Assembly: GCA_002733155.1 (NCBI GenBank)
Contig: NVUO01000024.1
Coordinates: 11,755-19,702, forward strand
Source: Sulfurimonas sp.
GTDB taxonomy: Bacteria; Campylobacterota; Campylobacteria; Campylobacterales; Sulfurimonadaceae
Reading direction: 5' to 3'
Length of the DNA: 7,948 nt
Every line of letters begins with the position of its first letter. Position 1 is the first letter of the stretch. A program made the translations under genes and the position numbers. The notes beneath the pieces are model-generated. The model made no database searches. It saw only the letters and a program-made list of their open reading frames with translations, and was not told the origin of the DNA. Positions 1 to 5,445 of the stretch are shown here, in pieces.

Positions 1-1
1 A

Positions 2-31
2 AATAAAGATAAGAAAAATAAAGATAAGAAA
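2..31 (+). repeat. Two perfect 15-bp tandem copies coding NKDKK
   Basis: The unit AATAAAGATAAGAAA occurs at 2-16 and again at 17-31 without a mismatch, in frame with the lysine-rich protein. More copies may lie upstream of the window. In-frame units of this kind can change copy number by slippage, altering the length of a disordered linker without breaking the frame. Confidence 0.8.
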
Positions 32-439
32 AAGAATCAAGACAATAAAGATGGTGGTAAAAAAGAAAGCGATGAGAATCAAAAAAAATCATCAGATAAA
101 AAAGATAAATCAAAAGATGAAAAAAATAGCTCAAAAAGTAAAAAATCAAAGGATAAACAAAAATCTGAAGATGATATGAAAAGTGAAAAAGAAAAAAATT
201 CAGATAAAGACAAGTCAAATAAAGAAAAAAAACAAGATTTAAAAAAATTAAAAAAAGATAATAAAAAAGAACTTAATAAAGAAAAGTCACAAGGCTTTAA
301 TAAATTATCTAAGGATAAGATGAGTGAGGCTGAGGAAAAAAAATGGATGCAAAGACTTAATATGAATAAAAATACATATATGTACAAGTTAAATAAAGAA
401 CAAAAACAATATCAAACTAGGGATACAAAACCTTGGTAA
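2..439 (+). CDS. Lysine-rich C-terminal part of a probable BatB/BatC-type (VWA/TPR) protein, 5' partial
   Basis: The frame is open from the window edge to the TAA at 437-439, giving 145 residues with the true start outside the window. About a third of the residues are lysine (49 of 145); the rest are mostly Asp, Asn, Glu, Ser and Gln, so the stretch is highly charged and almost certainly disordered. It begins with two exact copies of the five-residue unit NKDKK. Only the last 45 or so residues look folded, with SEAEEKKWMQRLNMNKNTYM followed by YKLNKEQ. The gene ends 21 bases before a batD-like gene on the same strand. In Bat (Bacteroides aerotolerance) operons the gene before batD is usually batC or a batB-batC fusion with TPR repeats, often with a low-complexity C-terminal tail. 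The Bat assignment is therefore inferred from position and tail character; no VWA or TPR domain is visible here. The internal ATG at 176 is not a credible start because the same composition runs straight through it. Confidence 0.6.
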   Translation, partial: NKDKKNKDKKKNQDNKDGGKKESDENQKKSSDKKDKSKDEKNSSKSKKSKDKQKSEDDMKSEKEKNSDKDKSNKEKKQDLKKLKKDNKKELNKEKSQGFNKLSKDKMSEAEEKKWMQRLNMNKNTYMYKLNKEQKQYQTRDTKPW

Positions 440-447
440 TTTTATAT

Positions 448-463
448 AAAGGATTTTATTTTG
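448..463 (+). promoter_or_regulatory. Ribosome binding site and TTG start of the batD-like gene
   Basis: AAAGGA at 448-453 is followed by a 7-base spacer and TTG at 461-463. No ATG or GTG lies at a suitable distance, and translation from the TTG gives a signal peptide at once (MIKYLLLFLFPYQVFA). This fixes the start at the rarer codon TTG. The site lies within the 21-base gap after the preceding gene, as expected inside an operon. Confidence 0.75.
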
Positions 464-1873
464 ATTAAATATTTATTATTATTTTTATTTCCATATCAAG
501 TTTTTGCATCAGTTGTAGCAAGTGTAGATTCAACAAATGTAGAGCTTGGAGAGATGGTAACTTACTCTTTAACAATCAGTGGTAAGGATGTAAGCAGACC
601 AAATATAACTAGATTATGTGATACTGATGTAATCTCTACATCTTCTCAAACTAGTATAAATATGATAAATGGAAACTTTAGTAGATCATATGTATTATCT
701 TATAAGTTTATACCACAAAAAACTTGTGTAATCCCAGCTATGGAAGTAAATATATCAGGAAAAACAGAGCTTAGTAATAAAGTAAGTTTAAAGGTTGGAG
801 CTGTAATTGGAGCCAAAGATAAGGACTATGTATTAGAATTATTTGTAGATAAGAGTGATGTATATATAGGTGAAACATTTAAACTTACTTTATTATTTAA
901 ACAAAAAAATGGCTCATCAGCTATTGATAGTGAATTTATAGCACCTGAGTTAAAAGGTTTTTGGGTTAAAGATGAATCTAAACCTTTAAGATATAAAGAA
1001 AATAATTATTCAATTTCTAAGGTTATTTATACCATGGCAGCTCAAAGAGAGGGTGATTTAGATATAAATAAAGCTCAAATGCGTATAGCGTCTAGAAGTC
1101 ATTCTCGTGATACATGGGGTGCATGGATTCCAAAAATAAAATGGAAAACTTATTTTTCAAATTCACTTATATTAAAGGTAAAAGCACTTCCAAATGGAGT
1201 TAACTTAGTTGGTGATTTTAGCATAAAAGCCTTAGTTATTAAAAATGAAATAAACTTTAACGAAGCTGTTAATTTAAGTATAGAAGTTGTATCTGATGGA
1301 AACTTAGAAGATATTAAGAGCTTTAAACCATCTATGTCAGATGTAAATGTTTTTGATGAAAAAATCAATATACTTGGAACAAAACTTACACAAAAGATGG
1401 CATTTGTATCTGAGAATAATTTTGTAATACCACCCTTTTCTCTTAAATTTTTTAATCCAGAGACAAAAGAGATTAAAACTGTTTTTACAAAAGAGATAAA
1501 AATCAGAGTTAAAAATGCACATACAAAAGAGCCACTAACTATAAAAAGGGAAGAAAAAAAATCTAAGGTGAAAGAAAAATTAGATATGCCAAAGATGGAT
1601 ATATCTACTAGTATCATGATAGAAATTTTTCTTCTTGGATTAGTACTTGGTTTAGCTTTAATGTACTTTAAACCTTGGAATCTAAAAGCTAATAAAAAAT
1701 CTGTATCTATTAAAGACCATAAAGTTCTTTTAACTAAACTCTTAGCTTATAAAGATGACGAAGAGGTACAAAAAATTATAAATATTTTAGAAAATAACCT
1801 TTATTCAGATGAGAAACAAGAACTTAATAAAAAACAATTACGTGACTTAATCAAGAGATATAATATAAGTTAA
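461..1873 (+). CDS. batD: BatD-like protein (Bat operon), periplasmic with one C-terminal membrane anchor
   Basis: A 470-residue protein. Residues 1-16 form a signal peptide, probably cut after VFA. The mature start, VVASVDSTNVELGEMVTYSL, matches the opening of BatD proteins (first strand of an Ig-like domain, 'xAxVdxxxVxxGexv'). IPAMEVNISG at 91-100 and a second block near residues 124-165 (ELFVDKSDVYIGETFKLTLL, then APELKGFWV) fit the repeated beta-sandwich modules of the family. A single transmembrane helix lies at about 385-403, followed by a cytoplasmic tail of some 65 charged residues. BatD belongs to Bat operons (MoxR ATPase, DUF58, VWA proteins BatA/BatB, TPR protein BatC), thought to act in the inner membrane and periplasm in stress tolerance or protein assembly; the exact biochemical role is unsettled. 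The only two cysteines, C53 and C89, both lie in the periplasmic N-terminal module and may form a disulfide. Placement right after the lysine-rich gene supports an operon, with batD the last gene visible. Confidence 0.8.
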   Translation: MIKYLLLFLFPYQVFASVVASVDSTNVELGEMVTYSLTISGKDVSRPNITRLCDTDVISTSSQTSINMINGNFSRSYVLSYKFIPQKTCVIPAMEVNISGKTELSNKVSLKVGAVIGAKDKDYVLELFVDKSDVYIGETFKLTLLFKQKNGSSAIDSEFIAPELKGFWVKDESKPLRYKENNYSISKVIYTMAAQREGDLDINKAQMRIASRSHSRDTWGAWIPKIKWKTYFSNSLILKVKALPNGVNLVGDFSIKALVIKNEINFNEAVNLSIEVVSDGNLEDIKSFKPSMSDVNVFDEKINILGTKLTQKMAFVSENNFVIPPFSLKFFNPETKEIKTVFTKEIKIRVKNAHTKEPLTIKREEKKSKVKEKLDMPKMDISTSIMIEIFLLGLVLGLALMYFKPWNLKANKKSVSIKDHKVLLTKLLAYKDDEEVQKIINILENNLYSDEKQELNKKQLRDLIKRYNIS

Positions 1874-1889
1874 TGAGAGTGTATTTATA

Positions 1890-1930
1890 GCTACTGTGGA
1901 TTGTTTATCCTAGCATTTTCTTATTTTCTT
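1890..1930 (+). terminator. Possible Rho-independent terminator after batD
   Basis: GCTA (1890-1893) pairs with TAGC (1911-1914), and GGAT (1898-1901) pairs with ATCC (1907-1910) around the loop TGTTT. A four-base bulge (CTGT) sits on the left arm. The stem is followed at once by the T-rich run ATTTTCTTATTTTCTT (1915-1930). The position, 16 bases after the batD stop, suits the end of the Bat transcription unit. The bulge and short stem weaken the case. Confidence 0.45.
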
Positions 1931-2150
1931 GAGTATATAGCAAGTTTGCATTAGATTAAGAATTCTAAAGAATTATAATCTATGTAACTTGTTTAGTGAA
2001 ATTATGACTTTGTCTTATCCCTAAAAACCATTAATCTTTTTTTCATAACCTACTTTTTTCATATATATTCACTAAAAAAATATAAACAATTATTCTTTTA
2101 GATTATAAATTTGGTTAAATAACACAAAAATTAATCTATAACTAGTTTAT

Positions 2151-2173
2151 TTTATTGTTATTATGTTTATAAT
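2151..2173 (+). promoter_or_regulatory. Candidate promoter of the DUF4214 gene
   Basis: A perfect TATAAT lies at 2168-2173, behind a T-rich stretch (TTTATTGTTATTATGTT) and without a convincing -35 box, which fits the sigma-70 promoters known from Campylobacterota. It would give a leader of nearly 90 bases. A second candidate, TAAAAT at 2199-2204, is closer to the gene. The surrounding AT richness makes chance matches likely. Confidence 0.3.
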
Positions 2174-2254
2174 AATTATAAATAAAGATAAATTAAGATA
2201 AAATATTTTAATAATTTTATTTAGTGCATATAAAGTAGAGTATTAAATATTTAA

Positions 2255-2271
2255 AGAGGAAAGATTATATG
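2255..2271 (+). promoter_or_regulatory. Ribosome binding site of the DUF4214 gene
   Basis: AGAGGA at 2255-2260 lies 8 bases before the ATG at 2269-2271. The signal peptide begins directly at this ATG, so site and start support each other. Confidence 0.75.
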
Positions 2272-4440
2272 AGGCTAAAAACTTACAGTAAGATATTAAT
2301 AGTTGCATTTATGCTTTTAGCTACTACAGGTGTAGAGGCTGTTACTCCAAAATTGATAATTGACAAAGAAAAAGTTCTTTATTCAATACAAAAGTTTTAC
2401 AATGGAGAATTACTAACATATGAAAAGTATTTAGACACAGATGGGAAAACTAAAGAGAGAGTTTTTGATAAAAATGGTAAAATTATAGATGTTTCAAAGA
2501 TACAAAACAATAAGAGAGATATAATTTCTGGAAATTTAAAAGATATATTGAAAGCGGAAGCTGGAAGCGTAGACTTTATTGAAGATGAAGCAGTTCTGGA
2601 AGTAGTTGTAGCTTTAATACATGACGATGTAGAAGTAAATTCAGAACCTTATACAATGGAAATTTTCATAGGGGATAATGGAGAAGAAAAAGAGTTAAAA
2701 TTTAATAATAAAAATGTTGATAAAAAAACTCTTCAAGACAGTCTAGACAAAATAATAGTTGAATATGATAAAAATAAGAAAGTTTATTACGATAAGATTA
2801 AAGCAAATATAGATGCTTTTGCTAAGAGAAACAAGTTAGAAAAAGACGTTGGTGTTGCAGAAGCGAAAAAAAATGCTAGTAGCGTAGTTGTTTTAAAATT
2901 GAAAAAAAATGAGTTAGAAGAATTTGCAAAAAAAAATGAAGATTTAATACTTAGTATAGAATTAACTTCTGAAGCTAGTGATGCTTTAGCAGAAGCAAAA
3001 CTCTCAACTAATATATATCCTTATGCTGTATATGGTGCTAACACACAAGTATATGTAAGTGAAGAGATAGCAACAAAGGAAGAGGTAGCAAAACTATATG
3101 TCGCTACTTTTAATAGAGCACCAGATAGCCTAGGATTAGATTATTGGATAAGCTCAGGCTTAAGCTTAAGTCAAATAGCCCAGTCTTTCTTTAATCAATC
3201 AGAAAGAAGAACCCTGTATCCAGATGGAACTTCAAATTCAGACTTTATCACATCTGTATATCAAAATCTTTTTAATAGAGAGCCAGATACTGATGGGCTT
3301 AATTATTGGGAAGCAGAATTAAATGCCAATAGACTTTCTAAAAATAGATTTATAGAAGCTGTTATAAATGGTGCTCAAAATACTGATACATCAAATGATT
3401 CTGATATCTTAAATAACAAGATGATTGTAGCTTTGTCTTTTTCAGAAGCTAGTATAAATAATCTAAATTATGCTAAAACTATTATGGCTAATGTTACTGC
3501 TGATAGCTCTTCTGTTGACTCTGCTATTAATTCTCTTTATCTTATAGAATATAGACCTTTAACAAATGAAAGTTTTACAGTTTTAAAAAATGGATATCTT
3601 GATGTAAATGAGAGTGTAGAAAAAAAGTTTCAACTAGTGTATGACCAAGAGAAGTTTAATGAAGTTTATAAAACTTTTGATAAGAATACTACCATAGAAA
3701 TCGACTTTACAAAACAGCTTGTAGCAGTTTTAGAATTAGGTAAAAAAACATCAAAAGACTACTTTGTTAAAGTAACTAAAATTGAAGAGGTAGATAATTA
3801 TAGAACTATCTTTGTAGAAACAACTATTTTAGATAAAAATTGTCCTAAGGGAGAAGAATTAGTTACCCCTTTTGAGATTGTAGCATTCGACTTTAATCTC
3901 AGTCAATATGAAGAAACTCTTTTTAAAGAAAGTGTTAAAGTTCTAAAATGTGATGAAGTAAATGCAACTGACATACCAACAACACTTTCATTTAGAGAAT
4001 TGTTAAACAGTAACCATCGTTTAAGCGCTCTTGATATGGATTCAACTTTCCAAATAGTGCAAGATTCAAAAGTCTACGAAGATCTTTACTACAATCATAT
4101 AAGTCCAGTAGGGACTGATAAAGAATTACCTTATGTAGATTTTGCTAATGAGACATTAGTGGCTTTGTTTCTTGGTAGTCGTGGCTCCGATATACAAGTA
4201 AAATCACTTAAGGAATATAACAACTATATTGAAGTAGAGATTGAGAGAGAGATAGTAGGTGATTATTGTGTAATAGATGCATCAGTACCTGATTCAGCAA
4301 CTTTTGTAGTTTTTCAAAAAACAGATAAAGAGATAGTTTTTAAAGACTACCCAAATGTTATGGTTTGTGAGCCACTAATATTGAAATTATCAGAGGAGGA
4401 AATTAAACTTATGCAAGAGAAATCAGGGCTTTTTCTTTAA
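2269..4440 (+). CDS. Secreted protein with two DUF4214 repeats and two C-terminal PrcB-like domains
   Basis: A 723-residue protein with no recognised gene name. Residues 1-24 form a Sec signal peptide (positive start, hydrophobic core, cut after VEA); no lipobox cysteine is present. Residues 25-145 are of unknown fold. Residues 150-245 are lysine-rich and helical; the stretch SSVVVLKLKKNELEEFAKKN (204-223) faintly recalls subtilase propeptides. Two DUF4214 repeats follow: Y277 to W293 (FNRAPDSLGLDYW) and Y331 to W347 (FNREPDTDGLNYW). The usual DUF4214 helical tail comes at about 382-424. The C-terminus carries two copies of a domain resembling PrcB C-terminal (PF14343): about 454-561, with IDFTKQLVAVLELGKK, and about 593-700, with VDFANETLVALFLGSRGS. 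The only four cysteines, C525/C561 and C667/C700, fall one pair per copy. DUF4214 is common in exported and surface proteins; PrcB is an accessory subunit of the Treponema dentilisin protease complex. A periplasmic or surface role is inferred; the function is unknown. Its own promoter region and a convergent neighbour suggest a single-gene unit. Confidence 0.8.
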   Translation: MRLKTYSKILIVAFMLLATTGVEAVTPKLIIDKEKVLYSIQKFYNGELLTYEKYLDTDGKTKERVFDKNGKIIDVSKIQNNKRDIISGNLKDILKAEAGSVDFIEDEAVLEVVVALIHDDVEVNSEPYTMEIFIGDNGEEKELKFNNKNVDKKTLQDSLDKIIVEYDKNKKVYYDKIKANIDAFAKRNKLEKDVGVAEAKKNASSVVVLKLKKNELEEFAKKNEDLILSIELTSEASDALAEAKLSTNIYPYAVYGANTQVYVSEEIATKEEVAKLYVATFNRAPDSLGLDYWISSGLSLSQIAQSFFNQSERRTLYPDGTSNSDFITSVYQNLFNREPDTDGLNYWEAELNANRLSKNRFIEAVINGAQNTDTSNDSDILNNKMIVALSFSEASINNLNYAKTIMANVTADSSSVDSAINSLYLIEYRPLTNESFTVLKNGYLDVNESVEKKFQLVYDQEKFNEVYKTFDKNTTIEIDFTKQLVAVLELGKKTSKDYFVKVTKIEEVDNYRTIFVETTILDKNCPKGEELVTPFEIVAFDFNLSQYEETLFKESVKVLKCDEVNATDIPTTLSFRELLNSNHRLSALDMDSTFQIVQDSKVYEDLYYNHISPVGTDKELPYVDFANETLVALFLGSRGSDIQVKSLKEYNNYIEVEIEREIVGDYCVIDASVPDSATFVVFQKTDKEIVFKDYPNVMVCEPLILKLSEEEIKLMQEKSGLFL
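3082..3384 (+). repeat. Two coding DUF4214 repeats within the secreted protein
   Basis: Residues 272-313 and 324-372 share the pattern Y-x3-FNR-x-PD-x2-GL-x-YW followed by a helix rich in S, N and Q. The spacing from the first tyrosine to the YW pair is identical in both. They are diverged at DNA level, so they are an old protein-level repeat rather than a recent duplication. Confidence 0.75.
3628..4371 (+). repeat. Two coding PrcB-like domain copies, each with a cysteine pair
   Basis: Copy 1 spans about residues 454-561 and copy 2 about 593-701. Both contain an F-Q-[LI]-V opening, then D-F-x4-LVA-x-x-x-LG, then a beta strand pair (TIFVETTI and YIEVEIER), an inner cysteine (C525 and C667), an F-x-[IV]-V-x-F strand, and a closing cysteine (C561 and C700). 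The PrcB family link rests on the LVAvflG core and strand order as remembered; the internal repetition is seen directly. Confidence 0.6.
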
Positions 4441-4467
4441 AATTTCACTTTATTTTACAGTCTTTAG

Positions 4468-5298
4468 TTAATCTAAAATATCGTGAAGTTTATTTCCGCT
4501 TTGAATATCTTTATGTACATAATCCCATTTTTCATTTTGTATATTTTGTTTTAGCTTTTGAAGTTCAATTTCAAATAGTTCAATTGCTTCTAAAAGATAG
4601 TCTTTATTTTGTCTAAAGACATCCTCCCACATATTTGGTGAACTTTTAGCTAACCTGCTCATGGAACGAAATCCACCTGCAGCTAAAGCCAAAATATCGT
4701 TTTTATTTTCTTGATTCATTACAGTATTTGCTATTGAGTAAGATATTGCATGGGGCATATGGGATATAAATGCTGCATGACGGTCATGTTCATCTGCACC
4801 CATAAAGTATTTTTTCATATTTAGTGCTTTAAATATTTTTTTAGCTATCTCTTGTTGATGTTTACCGCTATTTTCTAAATCACATAAGACTACAACCATA
4901 TTTGTATATAAGTTCTCTATTGCAGCAGATGGACCAAAGTGCTCTGTACCAGTCATAGGGTGTGCAGCTACAAAATTATCTCTTAAATTTTTTGGTATTG
5001 AATTTACAATCTTAGCCTTAGTGCTTCCAAGGTCAATAATTGTAGTATTCTTAGATATGTTTTTTAAATTATTTATTGAAGTAATGATACCATCAACTGG
5101 TATAGCTAAAAAAATAATATCATATTTATTTATATCTTCAAAATCTATAATTTTACTTACTAAATTAAGTTTTAAAGCTTGTTTTTGATGCTCTTTATTA
5201 TGGTCAGTTCCAACAATATTTTTTATAAAATCTAATTTTTTTAAACTAAGTGCCAGTGAGCCACCCATAAGTCCTAGACCAACAATCGCTACATTCAT
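4468..5298 (-). CDS. tyrA: Prephenate dehydrogenase (tyrosine biosynthesis)
   Basis: A 276-residue cytoplasmic enzyme that oxidatively decarboxylates prephenate to 4-hydroxyphenylpyruvate, the step before tyrosine. The N-terminal Rossmann fold shows the dinucleotide motif GLGLMGGS at residues 7-14. DLGSTKAK at 89-96 carries the family serine (S92). HPMTGTEHFG at 113-122 holds the likely catalytic histidine (H113). SHMPHA at 179-184 and RLAKSSPNMWEDVFRQN at 215-231 are the helical-domain blocks that bind prephenate, with R215 the probable substrate arginine. There is no fused chorismate mutase and no ACT domain, so this is the short monofunctional form and any tyrosine feedback through an ACT domain is absent. 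The ATG is preceded by GGGGA with 9 bases of spacing. The gene is divergent from bamA and converges on the DUF4214 gene with a 27-base gap. TyrA/bamA adjacency is, as I recall, also seen in Campylobacter jejuni. Confidence 0.95.
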   Translation of the reverse strand: MNVAIVGLGLMGGSLALSLKKLDFIKNIVGTDHNKEHQKQALKLNLVSKIIDFEDINKYDIIFLAIPVDGIITSINNLKNISKNTTIIDLGSTKAKIVNSIPKNLRDNFVAAHPMTGTEHFGPSAAIENLYTNMVVVLCDLENSGKHQQEIAKKIFKALNMKKYFMGADEHDRHAAFISHMPHAISYSIANTVMNQENKNDILALAAGGFRSMSRLAKSSPNMWEDVFRQNKDYLLEAIELFEIELQKLKQNIQNEKWDYVHKDIQSGNKLHDILD

Positions 5299-5322
5299 AT
5301 CAGATAATCCCCATAAAAAAGT

Positions 5323-5350
5323 ATTATAAAGAATAAAAATTAACTATTAA
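5323..5350 (-). promoter_or_regulatory. Candidate tyrA promoter
   Basis: Read on the minus strand, TTAATA (5350 to 5345) and a perfect TATAAT (5328 to 5323) are separated by 16 bases. The -10 box ends 24 bases before the tyrA ATG, leaving a short leader with the GGGGA ribosome site. The stretch before the -10 is T-rich (TTTTTATTCTT), as is usual in Campylobacterota promoters. Confidence 0.5.
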
Positions 5351-5366
5351 TGTATATTCTTTATAA
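5324..5366. repeat. 12-bp perfect inverted repeat in the tyrA-bamA divergent promoter
   Basis: TTATAAAGAATA at 5324-5335 and its exact reverse complement TATTCTTTATAA at 5355-5366 are separated by 19 bases. Each arm contains most of one -10 box, so the divergent promoters are near mirror images. The arms could be binding sites for a shared regulator or simply two copies of a preferred -10 context. Confidence 0.65.
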
Positions 5367-5367
5367 A
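5340..5367 (+). promoter_or_regulatory. Candidate bamA promoter
   Basis: TTAACT (5340-5345) and TATAAA (5362-5367) are separated by 16 bases. Transcription would start near 5374, giving a leader of about 70 bases before the ATG at 5443. Its -35 box shares one base with the -35 of the divergent tyrA promoter. The promoter overlaps the first codons of the longer bamA frame, a further argument against the start at 5350. Confidence 0.45.
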
Positions 5368-5433
5368 ATTATACATGATTTACTTAACATTAACCTCATA
5401 AAAGGTAAAATCAACACTAAATTTACAAACTAT

Positions 5434-5445
5434 GGAAAATTAATG
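5434..5445 (+). promoter_or_regulatory. Ribosome binding site that decides the bamA start
   Basis: GGA at 5434-5436 (within TGGAAAA) lies 6 bases before ATG at 5443-5445, and the signal peptide MKIFLAVILTLIGISSYA begins exactly there. The in-frame ATG at 5350 has only AT-rich sequence before it and would add 31 residues ahead of a complete signal peptide. Confidence 0.7.

Larger units (their letters stand above)
1874..2268. other. 395-base non-coding spacer between batD and the DUF4214 gene
   Basis: All frames are broken by frequent stops on both strands and I find no plausible small gene. The left third holds the terminator-like hairpin at 1890-1930. A weak imperfect palindrome lies at 1954-1980. 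The right part is extremely AT-rich with many TATAAT-like words and probably carries the promoter of the downstream gene. No tRNA or recognisable riboswitch was seen. A small RNA cannot be excluded by eye. Confidence 0.6.

Noticed and set aside
2..175. Start of a separate small lysine-rich gene at the ATG at 176
   Set aside because: The frame upstream of 176 is open to the window edge with the same unusual composition, and there is no ribosome site before that ATG.
79..387. Minus-strand open frame of 102 codons, rich in Phe, Ser and Leu
   Set aside because: It is the complement of the lysine/aspartate-rich plus-strand gene; AAA and GAT runs read as TTT and ATC on the other strand. No ribosome site or family likeness.
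1337..1522. Minus-strand open frame of 61 codons inside batD
   Set aside because: Another shadow in AT-rich coding DNA, with no supporting ribosome site or recognisable product.
1150..1617. Minus-strand open frame of 155 codons inside batD
   Set aside because: Shadow of the batD coding frame: low-complexity Phe/Ser/Ile content, no domain, and the plus-strand gene has signal peptide, membrane anchor and operon context.
1954..1980. Imperfect palindrome GATTA...TAATC as terminator or operator
   Set aside because: Only 5 + 4 A/T-dominated base pairs around an internal loop, no T run after it, and easily explained by chance in this composition.
4415..4437. Hairpin AAGAGAAA / TTTTTCTT at the end of the DUF4214 gene as terminator
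   Set aside because: Eight pairs including one G-T, almost all A-T, inside the coding end and not followed by a T run. On the minus strand it has a mismatch. Too weak to list.
5350..5442. N-terminal extension of BamA from the ATG at 5350
   Set aside because: It precedes a complete signal peptide, overlaps the predicted promoter, and lacks a ribosome site.
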